Numbered from the stretch's first letter, positions 25,475 through 37,901 are shown. The stretch is DNA of 64,000 nt from Saprospiraceae bacterium (GCA_016714085.1 JADJNW010000004.1:682001-746000); one strand, 5' to 3'. Notes: generated by a model not told the origin, from the letters alone. Numbers and translations are program-made.

Positions 25475-28400
25475 ATGAGACGAGTTTTAATCCTGTGGCA
25501 TATCTTCATCCTTCCCTGGCTGGCCTACGCCCAGAACTGCGGAATTGTAGATACCATTCTGATTGGTACCAATCGAACGGTGACTTACAATTTTGAAGTG
25601 ACGGATGTAGTGAACGACGATCTTGCCGACCCTAATCAAGGTATTTGCGGTATCGAAATAGAGTTTTTGCATCAGTTTTCTGAGAATATGGAGTTGTGGA
25701 TCACCTCACCTTCCGGTCAAATGGTGCAATTGATTGGATCCAACACTTCTGATGCTTTGGCCTTTACTTTTGCGGCTCGATGGGATATTACTTTTGTGCC
25801 TTGCGCTGCTACGGCGATTCCTGACAGTGGTTATGTAGCACAGTGGGATAACAATCAACCCCGCAATTTTATTAGCGGTGGGCGCTATACAGGTTCTTAT
25901 TATCCTTATGATGGCTGTTTGGAAGATTTTGACACCGGCCCTGTCAATGGGCAATGGACGATCACGATTCGGAATAACCCTTCGGTGTATCAAGGTGCGG
26001 TGGTGGGTTTTCGCTTGCGCTTGTGCGATGAGCGTGGCTTTTTGTGTTGCTTTGCAGATGCGGGGAGTTTGGCTTCCTATCCTGATGTGACGAGCTGCGA
26101 AGGTAATGATACATTGCAATTGAATATTCCGCCAGTTTATACCGGCTTGCCGCCTGATACCGCCGAGTACGCTTATACGTATCTGATTAGTCAAAATGAT
26201 ATTCTTTTAGCTTATGATTCTGTACCAGATTTGCGTGGCTTGGCGGCTGGAACGTATCAGGTTTGTGGTTTATCTTATAAAAAAACAGATATTGATAGTT
26301 TCCCATTGCCTAATAGTGTGCAAACGCTTAGCCAGCTTCGGCAGCAATTGAATGGAAATCTTCTGTTGTATTGCGGAAAAATCACAAATGATTGTATAAA
26401 TGTCACGATTACACCGCAGGGCGATACGACTTTTGTAACCGAAACGATTTGCCAAGGCGAGTCTTATGCAATTGGAAATCAAACTTTTACCACAACTGGC
26501 GAATACGACGTCACGATCACGGGCGCGGATGGCTGTAGCAGCACAACTCACTTGAGCTTGACCGTGCTTGCCTCGGATGTAATAAATTTGAACGAGACCC
26601 TTTGCGTCGGCGATTCGATTCAAGTTGGTAATTCGATTTATAAAACCAGCGGCATTTATCGAGATACACTTACCAATGTGGATGGCTGCGATAGTATTAT
26701 TAATTTGAATTTGACGGTGTTGGATAGTATTATCACGAATATTAATGCTAGCATTTGTGCGGGCGGAACATATACCGTTGGTAATCAAAATTTTACAATT
26801 GCAGGAAGTTATACGATTCCGCTTACTTCGGCATTGGGTTGCGATAGTATTGTCAACCTGAGGTTAACCGTATTAAACCCAAGTGCTGTTATTGCCAGTT
26901 TTGGCACGTTGGATTGCTTCAATGCCTCTGTTACTCTGGATGGAAGCGGCTCAACTCCCGCAGGAGTTACATTTCGATGGCTCAATGCTAGTGGCGTTGA
27001 AATTGGCAATACCTCGACCGTTAATGTGACTTCACCGGGCACTTATTTTTTGGAGATCTCCCAATCTTCTGATGGCATCATTTGCAGGAGCCAAAATTCT
27101 GTAATAGTTAATCAAAACACCCAAAATACGATCGTTGCAGCTGTTGCCAATCCACCTTCATTAAGTTGCACGAATGCGCAGATTACATTGAATGGCAGTG
27201 GTTCTACGCAAGGCGCAGGCATTACTTATCTTTGGAATGGGCCGGGCATTCTAAGTGGCGGAAATACGTTGATGCCGGTTGTCAACCAACCAGGAACATA
27301 CCAATTGATCGTTGCTAGTTCTAGCGGCTTATGCGCTGATACTGCTACAGTTACGGTCAATCGAGATGTAAATACGCCCATCGCTGATGCCGGAAACGGA
27401 GATACGTTGAATTGTACCAAATCAAGCGTCACAATTGGTGGCGGCACGACATCAACGGGTCCAAATATCACTTATCGCTGGCAAACCAATGGTGGCAGCT
27501 TTGTTGGCGCAACGAACACGCGTACCGTTGTTGTCAATGCACCGGGAGATTATACTTTGATCGTAACCGATACCAATTCTGGTTGTACCGCGAATGATAT
27601 TACCACGGTCATTAGAGATACCATTGCGCCTATTGCAAATGCTGGTGAACCCGACACGATCACTTGCAGCCGCCCCGATGCTTTGCTCAATGGCAATGGC
27701 TCTTCCACGGGGCAGAATTTTCGCTATACCTGGACGACCCTTGCTGGAGCGCTTATTGGCAATGATATTACAGAAACGGTCACTCAACCAGGTAAATATG
27801 TATTACAAGTTTTAAATGTGACCAGCGGTTGCTCAAGTCGAGATTCGGTGGATATTGCAGTAGAATTAGGTGTTCCCACGATCACATTTGGCGAAAGCCA
27901 GATTTCTTGTGACTCCAATTTCCTGAATTTACAGGCTTTTGTCAATCCTGCCAATGGAACTTACGCTTATGCCTGGAATGGCCCGGGACTTCAATCACCA
28001 CCCGATCAACCAACAGTGCGCGTGAATGCAGCAGGAGATTACATCTTGACAGTCAGGAATTTACAAAACGATTGTATTGTAACAGATACGATATCTGTAA
28101 CCGCCCAGAGTTGCGACGTATGCGTTCAAGGGCTTGCGCCAGATACGCTTAATTGTTCAAATGCAGCGGTGACGCTGCAAGCGACACTTTGCGATCCAAT
28201 TTGTACCGATTGTACCATTACTTGGATGACGCTTGATGGTAACTTTGTTTCTGGCACGGATGGCTTGACGCCAATTGTGGATGCGCCTGGGACGTATACG
28301 ATTACCCTGACGAATAGTTCTAATTTTTCTGCTTCGGTTTCTTTTGTAGTACTTGAAAATATTGAATTACCGATAGTTGATCCTGGGAATGATGCTACTA

Positions 28401-30969
28401 TTACTTGCACACAACCTTCGGTGACTATTGGTGGAAGCGGCACTTCTTCTGGTGCTCAATATACTTATACCTGGACGAGCGCAAATGGCAGTGTCATTAT
28501 GCCAAATAACTCGACAATAAGCACTGTTAATCAATCAGATATATATTATTTAGAAGTGTTGAATACACTAACTGGTTGTCGTGCAATAGACTCGGTGATC
28601 GTGCGAATTGATACCTTTCCGCCGATCGCAGAGGCTGGGCCGTCTGCGGCTTTGACTTGCAATGCTTCCCTCGCAACGCTTGATGGCACAGGCTCATCGA
28701 CGGGATCAAACTTCACTTACGTCTGGACGACTTCGCAAGGAAGTACGATTTCTGGCGTCAATACGTTGATGCCTACTGTCAATGCTGCCGGAACGTATTT
28801 TTTGATCGTAACAGATACCTTGAACGGCTGCTCCGCTATGGATAGCGTCATCGTTACATCTGACGATTTGCCTGTTATTCCTGCAATTGCTGACACAGCG
28901 CTGAATTGTATAAATGAATCTGTTCTTTTGAATGGAATTTTGCCAAATAATGGTAATTTTTCGGCTCGCTGGTGCGAATTAGACAATAATGACAATCCAA
29001 TTAATTGCAAAGATAGCTTAAGTATAACGGTTTCAACACCAGGTCGTTATCGTTTTGAAGTGACCAATACGGACAATGGCTGTAGCGCATCCAGGGTGGT
29101 AAATGTTCAAGACAACCGCGTTGTGCCAATAGTAGATGCCGGGACAAGTGATACTTTGGGTTGCAACCAACCTGATTTGACGTTGAATGGAATGGTAACT
29201 CCATCAAATGGAAATTATACTTACCAATGGTCAGCCGGCAACGGCAGTCCGATTCAAAATCCGACAACGCTCGCACCAACTATTTCTTTACCAGATACTT
29301 ATATATTAGTAGCAACCAATCTTGACAATGGTTGTGTTAGCACGGATAGTGTTGAAATTTTGGCGAATACCGAAGCACCGGTCGTTTTTGCTGGTTTTGA
29401 CACAACACTGAATTGTGCGACTACTAGCATTCGTTTGAACCCACAAGTCATCGGCAATAATTTGCAATATCAATGGACAACGCCTGATGGCAATATTTCG
29501 TCAGGTGCAGATTCGCCCAATCCAACTGTGGATGCTCCAGGATTTTACATATTAAATGTAACCAATATAATTAGTGGTTGTAGTGAACAAGATACAGTTC
29601 AAGTAAGTCAAAATGCTGATAAACCGACTGCATTAATCGCAAATGCCAACAATCTCTCACTAGGCATGACTGCTGCACTTGTTGGTGCGGATTATAAAAA
29701 CCCGGAGGTAGGCACACGCGCAGTGACACCGCTTACGTGTACACGCGATGAAACCATCATAGATGCTAGTATTTCCTCAGCAGGTGGGGATTTTGTAGTT
29801 CAATGGACGGATCCAAGTGGTGTGGTTTTATCAGATACAGATTTAATGCTGAATGCTACTCAAGCAGGCAATTATCAATTGCGCATCACCAGTCTTGTCA
29901 ATGGTTGTAGCGATTCGATCCAGGTGAACGTGCCGATTGACACGATGCCTCCAACAATTTCAATAGCACCGCCTACTTCGCTTGATTGTGAAGTGACGGA
30001 AACTCAATTGGTAGCAAGCGCTTCGGGGGGAAATAATTTTACTTATGCCTGGACGACCCAAAATGGAGAAATCCTCACGGGTCAAAATAGTGCCAATGCT
30101 ACCGTTGGTAAAAGCGGAAATTATACGGTGGCAATCACCAGAGCCGATAACGGCTGCACCGGCGAAGCCAGTATTCTGGTAGAAGCGATTGAAAGCGCGA
30201 TTGAACAAGTATTTTTCACCATTCTCAAACCCAATTGTTTTGAGCGTGGCAGCGCAACGGTGACAATTGATTCTGTGCAGGGCGGCGCAGCGCCTTATTT
30301 ATACTCTCTTTTTGATTCTCCTTTTACCACAAGGAATGTATTTGAAAACCTCGCTACGGGTACTTATGATCTTGCTATTCAGGATCGAAATGGTTGTGAA
30401 TGGGAATCGCAAGTGACTATTCCTGCACCCGACACGATCCAGGTGCAACTGAGCGAAGACGTAGAAATTGATCTTGGCGACTCGACCGAATTGGTGGCGA
30501 CGATTATTCCCGCCGATTTTATTTCCATCGTTTGGAAAAGTGCAGGTGAAGCGGATACCTCTAATTTGCAACAAAGAATCGTAACGCCGCCGCGCTCTAC
30601 GACTTATTTTGTGGAAGTGACAGGCACTAATGGCTGTGTAGCTATTGCAAAAGTGACCGTTTTTGTAAATGAGACGATAGATTTATTTATTCCTAATGTC
30701 TTTTCTCCCAATGGAGATGGAATTAATGATGTTTTTATGCCTTTTGCCGGGCAAAATGTCAAGAATATCAAAATGTTTATGATTTTTGATCGCTGGGGCG
30801 ACCGCGTCTATATAGCTGGCCGTTTCAACCCAATGATATCAACTTTGGCTGGGATGGCAATCACAATGGACAGCCGATGGATCCTGCGGTTTTTGGCTAC
30901 TTTGCGGAGGTAGAACTCAGTGATGGACGCATCGAAATTATAAAAGGGGATGTAACGCTGGTACGATAA
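25475..30969 (+). CDS. Giant secreted adhesin-like protein: P-domain, Ig-like repeats, type B T9SS domain
   Basis: About 1830 residues. The signal peptide is IFILPWLAYAQ. A proprotein-convertase P domain (about 30-190) contains NMELWITSPSGQMVQL and GQWTITIRNN. Three SprB-like repeats of about 60 residues follow (ETICQGESYAIGNQTF, ETLCVGDSIQVGNSIY, ASICAGGTYTVGNQNF). About thirteen Ig-like repeats of about 90 residues come next, each with a Cys-containing strand (LNCxxxxVTLxGxG) and a closing GC (TNSGCTANDIT, LTGCRAIDSV). The C-terminus is the type B (gliding-motility CHU_C) sorting domain, NVFSPNGDGINDVF. A missing T near 30822 breaks the final 50 residues; restoring it gives FQPNDINFGWDGNHNGQPMDP and a stop at 30967. 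Probably a surface-anchored or secreted adhesin. Confidence 0.9.
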
Positions 30970-31070
30970 AGCTCAATTTGCAAAGAATTCAAAAAGTCCG
31001 TATCTTTCAACACGATAAAAGAACCATCTATTTTTAGATTATGTTTTAGTTCTATATAATAAAGGATATC

Positions 31071-31631
31071 ATGACTGCGACGCTTCCAAAGCGACTTTTT
31101 ACGGTAGAAGATTTTTATAAAATGCTGGAATCCGGCATTTTAAATGAAGATGATCGCGTCGAATTAATCAATGGCGAAATTGTAGAAATGAGTCCAATTG
31201 GAAGCAAACACGCGGCTTGCGTAAAACGCCTCAATGAGTTACTGAAAGATTTGCTGGGCAAATCAGTAATTATTAGTGTTCAAGACCCTATTCGGATAAA
31301 TGAATTTTCAGAGCCGGAACCGGATATCGCCATCGTTCGTCGTCGCGCAGATTTCTACGCAGATTCCCACCCCGAACCGCAAGATGTGTTGCTTTTGATT
31401 GAAGTTGCAGACAGTTCATTTCCGATTGACAGAAAAGTAAAAGTGCCGCTTTATGCTGAAGCGGGCATTCCAGAAGTTTGGATTGTAGATTTGATTCAGG
31501 AAAAAATGCTCGTATTTCGACTGCCCAAAGGTAAAAAATATCAAGAGGAGCAAAAATTATCAGCCTCAGATGCACTCACCATCCCAGCCGCTTCTAATCC
31601 CTCCATCGCAGTAGCAGATATTTTAGGCTAA
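31071..31631 (+). CDS. Uma2-family (DUF820) PD-(D/E)xK nuclease-like protein
   Basis: 186 residues matching Uma2. The opening is FTVEDFYKMLESGIL, followed by RVELINGEIVEMSPIGSKHA, which carries the first acidic residues. EPEPDIAIVRRR and LLLIEVADSSF (the E-x-K-like catalytic part) come next, then KVPLYAEAGIPEVWIVDL. The fold is that of restriction-type nucleases; the biological role is not established, although the family is expanded in Bacteroidota and Cyanobacteria and is often found beside mobile DNA. No partner gene is adjacent. Transcribed alone from the 100-bp spacer after the adhesin. Confidence 0.9.
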   Translation: MTATLPKRLFTVEDFYKMLESGILNEDDRVELINGEIVEMSPIGSKHAACVKRLNELLKDLLGKSVIISVQDPIRINEFSEPEPDIAIVRRRADFYADSHPEPQDVLLLIEVADSSFPIDRKVKVPLYAEAGIPEVWIVDLIQEKMLVFRLPKGKKYQEEQKLSASDALTIPAASNPSIAVADILG

Positions 31632-32008
31632 GTTATTTTATTGAAAATCAGCTATTTATTTCACATGTATTCTCATCAGTATCTCAATAGATTGTAATAA
31701 AAACTGTCGCTCCGATAAACCCGAAACGACAGCGCTGTCAGCTATTGCCGACTTAAATGATTGAACACCCAATTGACCATGATATTATCAAATAATATCA
31801 ATTCTTCGGATGTAAATTTATCTCTGCTCCGCTTGCCAAATACTGACAATTCTCATCTTGGCACGGTGACTTTTATCAATCGAATCCTTAGCATTTAACC
31901 TCGTTTTAACGTTTTTCCTCCAATTTTAAGCATTTTTTCACAGGACAGATACGTTATAGCTCCATCTTTAAAACGAGAAATCTGATTATAAAGAAAAAAA
32001 CAAAAACC
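31632..32008. other. 377-bp intergenic region with possible gene remnant
   Basis: On the minus strand (about 31755-31860), a stop-terminated stretch reads VFGKRSRDKFTSEELILFDN...WVFNHLSRQ. It would join an ATG at about 31856 (MRIVS) only if one base were deleted. It has protein-like composition, but I cannot name it. A weak hairpin (CTGTCG/CGACAG, 31706-31731) is also seen. The last 100 bp is the AT-rich leader of the OMP gene at 32009. Confidence 0.35.
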
Positions 32009-32605
32009 ATGAAACAACTACGTTATTTGACAGTCACCTTGTTAGCTCTCTTGTTTGTAAGCGTGAGCCTGACGGCGCAAGTACGCATCAACCCGAAAGT
32101 GGGAGTAAACGTATCAGCAGTAGATGCCAAATTGAAAGACATCCGAGCAGAAGCTCGTGTCGGCTGGAATGCTGGTCTTGATCTTCGCTTCGGTGAAGGC
32201 GCGCTTTACTTCACGCCGGGCGTGCATTATTTCAACTATACTGCTCGTTTGATCAAAGATCTGGATGATCCAAATGATGTGGAATTCAAAGACGAAACCA
32301 CGATCCAAAACCTGAAAGTGCCCGTCAATATTGGCTTGCGCTTAACAGGAGAAGGCGGATTGCTCCAGCTTCATGCCAAGGGCGGTGTCACGCCGAGCTA
32401 TGTATTGAGCGTGAAAGAAAAAGCGGGTTTTGCTTTTGATAAAGACAGTTTGAAGGATTGGACTTTCGGTGCAAACGTTGGCTTGGGCGTGGATGTACTG
32501 TTCCTTACCGTCGATTTGAATTACGAAATCGGTTTGTCCGACTATTTTGAAGGCGCAGAAGGCAAGAATAATATGCTGACCCTAAGCGCGGGGATTAAGT
32601 TTTAA
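32009..32605 (+). CDS. PorT-like outer-membrane beta-barrel protein
   Basis: 198 residues with a signal peptide (TLLALLFVSVSLTAQ). Barrel strands follow: INPKVGVNVSAVDAKL, AEARVGWNAGLDLRFG, LYFTPGVHYFNYTA, LKVPVNIGLRLTGEGG, LQLHAKGGVTPSYVLSV, FGANVGLGVDVLFLTVDLNYEIGLSDYF and MLTLSAGIKF. The pattern and the terminal Phe fit the OMP_b-brl_2 (PorT-like) family of eight-stranded Bacteroidota barrels. The specific role is unknown. It is followed by an opposed pair of short-word arrays (32607-32700). Confidence 0.87.
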   Translation: MKQLRYLTVTLLALLFVSVSLTAQVRINPKVGVNVSAVDAKLKDIRAEARVGWNAGLDLRFGEGALYFTPGVHYFNYTARLIKDLDDPNDVEFKDETTIQNLKVPVNIGLRLTGEGGLLQLHAKGGVTPSYVLSVKEKAGFAFDKDSLKDWTFGANVGLGVDVLFLTVDLNYEIGLSDYFEGAEGKNNMLTLSAGIKF

Positions 32606-32606
32606 G

Positions 32607-32700
32607 CTGGAGGATGGGGTGATAAGAGAATAGGGTGATTTTTTAAGTATGCTCATAAATTCATCCTATTTATCCTATTACCCCATTACCCTATATACCA
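32607..32700. repeat. Opposed 8/9-nt iterated arrays between convergent genes
   Basis: The left part has GGATGGGGTGATA / GAATAGGGTGATT words (32612-32641). The right part has CATCCTATT, TATCCTATT, ACCCCATT, ACCCTATA words (32663-32697). The two halves can pair and lie between the OMP stop and the convergent protease stop, so a bidirectional terminator role is likely. Confidence 0.7.
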
Positions 32701-32702
32701 AT

Positions 32703-34246
32703 TTAATTCTTATCAATCTCCATCACCATTCCGACTGCGGTTTTATCTTTTGCATCGGCGCTAAAAGATACCGTATTACTTGCTTGAAATTGTACTTGTG
32801 TAATACGCTGATTCGCAAGGGCGTCTCTCAATTTTCCGGCATAAGTGCTTTGACGGCTAGCGGTCATCGCTCGATTTAAAGCGTTGTAATCCAATTCTTT
32901 TTTCGATACGACAATCGCAATAAAATCTTTATTTCCAACTTCATCCGGCGTCATCGAATAATCTTTCGGGAATAAGCGCGTACCAGTAATGCCGCAGTAC
33001 GGTGAATGTTTTTCGGTGTAAGGAAAGAGGACATAGCTTGAGCCATCAGTCTCCTGACCAAAAACATAAGTGTAACATTCAATCGAATTGGCGATCAACA
33101 CTTTGAATTTACTTCCTTTGCGCATCGGCGTTACCGTGCGAAAGGTCATATCATCTTTTTTAGCTAAAGCGATAATACTTTGTTTATCAGTATCATACAA
33201 GCCAAATTCCACTTGCATTTTATCCGCATTTGCTGCATTGGCGCTGCCCAATGGCGACAAGCCATAAGCCTCTTTTGTAAAATGCTCAAAATCGCGGTAG
33301 CGTACCCAGCCAATGCCTCGGTCGCCCCAATCCTCGCCCCAGCTATTCATAATCTGAAAAGCGCCACCTTCCAGATTGTCATCATAACCGATTACACACA
33401 TAGCATGACCACCGAATCCGCGCATCGAATAATCGCTTTGCGTGGGATACCACATTTTCTGCCCCAGCATTCGACTCATAAACGAGCCGCCAACCATCAT
33501 ACCAATCACTACTGGAGCGCCTTGTGCCAAATTTTGCTTAATTGCCAGTATATCAGGAGCATATTCATCAGCACCCTGCGTGAGACGGTTATAGCCTTTG
33601 ATGCGGAACTGACGTCCTAATTCAACCAATTGACCATTCGGCGCGCGCGAACAATCACGGTCGTCGTAGCGGAATTGTTGAAACGGTACTGCGCCGTTTT
33701 GCGACATTGCCTTCATTGCATCCACCATATAAGCGCCTTCACAGCCACTCAATGCAATTTGATTATACAAATACGCCGGACTGAAGGCTAATTGATCTGG
33801 CGATTGCCCGGTAGCTTTTGATTGCAAGATGGTACGTGCAGCATAGGCGCTGGCCCAACCAACACAAGAGCCTTGATTGCCTTGATGCAATCGTCGTGGC
33901 GCATTTGAGAGCAATGAAACTGAGCGGGGTAGGGCATTTCCGCTGAAACCATAAGCCAAAGGCTCGAAGACTTGTGCCTGGTCAAATTTTTCTTCACTCA
34001 ACGAAGCACCTAGCGAAAACTGATCAGATGTACTTTCTTGCGAAAAACCGCCCAGCATATCCTTGCCTCCCAAAAAGAAATACCACACCGCTGCCACAAG
34101 TAGCAACGGAATGAGCAATTTAGGGCGTTTGAACAAAAATAACAGAATAAAAGGCAGGAATTTCAGTAATGCCTGAGCCCTCCACCAGAAGAGCGACCGC
34201 CGCCCCCACTTTGCTGTTGGGGGTCTTTTTCCATTCTTACAGGCAT
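32703..34246 (-). CDS. Membrane-anchored papain-like (C1A) cysteine protease, frameshifted near start
   Basis: About 515 residues. The ATG at 34246 gives MPVRMEKDPQQQSGGGGRSSGGG, a Gly-rich cytoplasmic tail typical of this Bacteroidota family. A one-base shift in the G-rich run at about 34176-34183 then joins it to ALLKFLPFILLFLFKRPKLLIPLLLVAAVWYFF (membrane anchor). The C1A domain (about 110-345) has the oxyanion Gln and catalytic Cys in HQGNQGSCVGWASAYAA, the His in GGHAMCVIGYDD and the Asn in QIMNSWGEDWGD. About 150 residues of C-terminal domain, with a possible role in envelope sensing, follow. Likely periplasmic or surface-facing; substrate unknown. Confidence 0.85.
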
Positions 34247-34460
34247 ATCTCAATTGTTTTTTTGTTAGTCATAATGATGGCTCAAATTAGCGAAAAATCG
34301 ACATTTTGACCAAAACAATTTTGCAAGCTTTATTTGAAAAAACAATACTTTGAAGAAAATTTGAATACGAAAATGGTAAGAATCTGGATGATGGAAATGA
34401 GAATTTAACTGATAGAAATGTCGTGCGTAAAGTAAATGTTAACGATTCTGCCGAATTTTT

Positions 34461-34492
34461 ATTGGATAAATCCTATAATTATTTTACCTTTG
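34461..34492 (+). promoter_or_regulatory. Putative promoter of the winged-helix gene
   Basis: ATTG (34461-34464) at -33, a 20-nt spacer, and TACCTTTG (34485-34492) at -7, matching TAnnTTTG. The predicted transcript start is about 34499, 28 nt before ATG 34527. Confidence 0.6.
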
Positions 34493-34526
34493 AAAGATTA
34501 TTTCAGTGAAAACAAATTTTTCACCC

Positions 34527-34841
34527 ATGGACACTTGGAACACTATATTGAAGAAGCGCACCAACGCGCTTGAACAGGCAGTTTTTGTATTGGAGACACT
34601 GGCTCATCCTGAGCACATTCCCATCCTGGAGTACCTCACGGAGCATGAGGACGCTACTTTACTTGACTTGGCGATCGATACCCGTTCAGATGTTGTTTTT
34701 ATCGAAGAACAACTTGAATCTTTAATTCAAACAGGGGTCGTATGTGTCGATGCAAATATTTACGGTAATAAATACCGCATCAATGGCAGGCGTATCGTCA
34801 ATATTAATGCCATCGTAAGGCAATTAGTGAATGGCAAGTAA
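34527..34841 (+). CDS. Small winged-helix (ArsR-like) protein
   Basis: 104 residues from ATG 34527 (MDTWNTILKKRTNAL). A GTG at 34506 would add seven residues but lies within the leader. The body resembles an ArsR-type winged helix: ALEQAVFVLETLAHPEHIPILEYL (first helices), DATLLDLAIDTRSDVVFIEEQLESLIQTGVV (recognition helices) and a short wing GNKYRINGRRI. No metal-binding cysteine pair (CVC box) is present, so a metal sensor is unlikely. It is probably a DNA-binding regulator of unknown targets. It stands alone between the protease genes. Confidence 0.65.
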   Translation: MDTWNTILKKRTNALEQAVFVLETLAHPEHIPILEYLTEHEDATLLDLAIDTRSDVVFIEEQLESLIQTGVVCVDANIYGNKYRINGRRIVNINAIVRQLVNGK

Positions 34842-35051
34842 CATCATTTTGGCTATTTACATACCATTTCCTTTGGCAAAGTAATGCATACTTTTGCCCT
34901 GATATTCTTTTGTTATCTCGCACTTTCATCGAAAAAATCTCCTCTTTGGTAGAAATCGCAGGTTTATCAAATCATATTTAGCTACAATTTCCTTAATTTT
35001 CCTATCGTTTACACTAAAATTATATTAATAAATCAAAACTAATTCATAATT

Positions 35052-37820
35052 ATGAAGAAATTATTCACATTAGCAGTAATGCTTTGTGCTATTACATTTT
35101 TATTAGCACAAAGTAAACCTACCTTTAATCCGAATGATATAGACATCCCTTACAAGAAGTATGTGCTGGAGAATGGCTTGCGACTTATTGTACACGAAGA
35201 TCATAAAGCTCCGATTGTGGCCGTGAACGTTTGGTATCATGTAGGATCTAAGAATGAAAAGCCTGGCAAAAGCGGTTTTGCGCACTTGTTTGAGCATTTG
35301 ATGTTCAATGGTAGCGAAAATTTTAATGATGATTATTTCAAGGCACTCGAGAAAATAGGCGCGACGGATCTGAACGGCACCACCAACAATGACCGCACGA
35401 ATTACTTCCAGAATGTGCCACTGGCAGCCTTGGATCAAGTGCTGTTCCTTGAGTCGGATCGCATGGGGCATTTATTGGGGGCAATTGATCAAGCAAAATT
35501 AGACGAACAGCGCGGTGTGGTGCAAAACGAAAAGCGTCAAGGCGAAAACCAGCCTTATGGCAAGCAGGGCGATTTGACTACGAAAGCGATGTTCCCTAAA
35601 GGGCATCCTTACTCTTGGACCGTTATTGGCGAAATGGAAGACCTCAACGCCGCTTCGCTGGAGGATGTACACGAATGGTTCAAATCTTATTACGGCGCAG
35701 CCAATGCTGTATTGGTGATTGCTGGCGATGTAAATGCAGAAGAAATATATCAAAAAGTAAAACTGTATTTTGGTGACATCCCATCCGGGCCGGCTTTGTC
35801 AAGACCCGATGTAAATATTCCTGTTCGTACCGCTGATACCCGCGAAAGCTATCAGGATAGAGTACCCGAAACGCGCATTGTACAAACATGGAACACGCCA
35901 GAATGGGGCACGCGCGAAGCCGTTATTCTTGATATTGCTACCGATGTTTTGAGCATAGGTAAAAGTTCGCGTTTGTATAAAAAACTGATTTATGAAGACC
36001 AGACGGCAAGTTTGGCAAATGCTTATGTATCAAATAAAGAAATAGCAGGAAATCTTTATGTACAAGTAAATGTAAAACCTAGGCAGGATGTAGCGGTTGT
36101 TGAAAAAACGATCAACTAAATCATGTCGGATTTTATCAAAAATGGGCCGACTCAGGAAGAACTCAACCGCGCCAAATCGGCTTATTTTGCTAATTTTATT
36201 AAAGGATTGGAACGAATTGGCGGTTTTGGTGGCAAATCTGATATTCTGGCGCAGCACGAAGTATATGGCGGTAGTCCCGATTATTACAAAACAATCCTCA
36301 AAATGGTGTCTGAAATTACACCGGAGGATATGAAAAAGGTTTGCCAGGAATGGCTTTCCAATGGCAAACATACTTTGGTTTGCACACCTTTCCCTGATTA
36401 TAAAACAGCACCATCAACCGTTGATCGCAGCAAAGGCTTGCCGGAATTGGGACAACCGATGGCTGCAAAATTTCCTTCTTTGCAAAAAGCAACTTTGAAA
36501 AACGGAATGCAAGTGGTGCTTGCACAACGCGAGGACGTACCCACCATGGCTATGAATATGGTGTTTAATGCTGGTTCTTCTAGCGATGTGAATGGCAAAC
36601 CCGGCACGGCTACGCTGGCTATGGGCATGATGGATGAAGGAACAAAAAACAAATCGGCGCTTGAGATCAACGAGGAATTGCAGGTTTTGGGTGCTTCCTT
36701 AGGAACGGGCGCGGATTTAGATGCTTCTTATGTCAGTATGAACACGCTCAAGCCTACTCTTGACGCTAGTCTTGATTTGTATGCTGATGTAGTATTGAAT
36801 CCGGCATTCCCAAAAGATGAATTTGATCGTCAGAAAAATCAACGGCTTGCATCTATCCAACGCGAAAAATCAAATCCGGGTGGCATGGCTTTCCGCGTGA
36901 TGCCCAAGATTCTTTATGGCGAAGGTCATCCATACAGCACGCCGAGTTCGGGCTATGAAAAAAGCGTACAGGAAATGAGCCGCGAAGATTTGGTAAAATA
37001 TTATAATGATTGGATCAAGCCTAATAATGCTACGCTTGTGGTTGTTGGAGATGTAACGATGGATGAATTATTGCCAAAGCTTGAAAAAAGATTTGGTAAC
37101 TGGCAAAAAGGTACGACGCCGAAAAAGGATATTGCCAAAGTAAAAGACGCTGCTTCCATCCAAGGTAAGCTTTACTTGATGGATCGCCCTGAATCTCAAC
37201 AATCTGTAATCGTTGCCGGACATTTAATCGATCCTTACGGTCAGGTTTCTGAAATTGCCAAAACGACGGCCATCAATGTTTTAGGTGGGGAATTCACTTC
37301 CCGTGTGAACATGAACCTGCGTGAAGACAAGCATTGGTCTTATGGCGCTTTTACTTTTGTGAATGAAGCCAAAGGCAACCGCCCATTGATTGCTTATGCG
37401 CCGGTACAAACCGACAAAACAAAAGAATCCGTGCAGGAAGTGATGAAGGAATTAAATGGTTATGTTGGTGATAATCCAATAACAAAAGAAGAATTTAATA
37501 AAACAACGCAAAACACGATTATGCAATTGCCAGGGCAGTGGGAAACGAATGCCTCTGTATTGGGTGCATTGATAGATCAGGTAAAATATGGCTTGCCGGA
37601 CGATTATTACAAAACGTATGATAGCAAAGTACGCAATCTTACATTGGAAGAAGTAAGACAAGTAAGTAAGAAAATTGTACACCCTAATCAACTGACATAT
37701 TTTGTAGTAGGAGATAAAGAAAAAATCCTGCCGGGCTTGAAAGAACTGGGTTTCAAAGAAATCATTTTTGTGGATGCAGATGGCAATCCAATTCAGGATG
37801 CTAAAAAAGCAAAGCCGTAA
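35052..37820 (+). CDS. M16-family zinc metallopeptidase (two-lobed), interrupted by in-frame TAA
   Basis: 922 codons in one frame with a single internal TAA at 36117-36119 (codon 356), where family context suggests Glu (KTIN-stop-IMSDFIKNG). A signal peptide (LFTLAVMLCAITFLLAQS) is followed by the first M16 lobe, with the inverted zinc motif HLFEHLMF (HxxEH) and distal Glu in EQRGVVQNEKRQ. The second M16 lobe (about 470-900) lacks the zinc motif, as usual. Family members degrade peptides in the periplasm. The stop is one base away from GAA, unlike the indels found in other genes of the window. A sequencing error or a real nonsense mutation are both possible. A terminator follows at 37902. Confidence 0.88.
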
Positions 37821-37901
37821 CTATTTTGTTATTGCAATAGTTATTATTTAAATGTAATAATTATTTGCAACTAATATAATATTTTAAGAGTAATTTTACA
37901 A

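Noticed and set aside
31755..31860. Small minus-strand gene with VFGKRSRDKF-type peptide
   Set aside because: Protein-like composition, but there is no start in frame without assuming an indel and I recognise no family. Left as a possible remnant only.
36117..36119. Stop-codon reassignment (TAA read as an amino acid)
   Set aside because: TAA ends many genes here normally (for example the adhesin, infB region and aguB), so reassignment is excluded.
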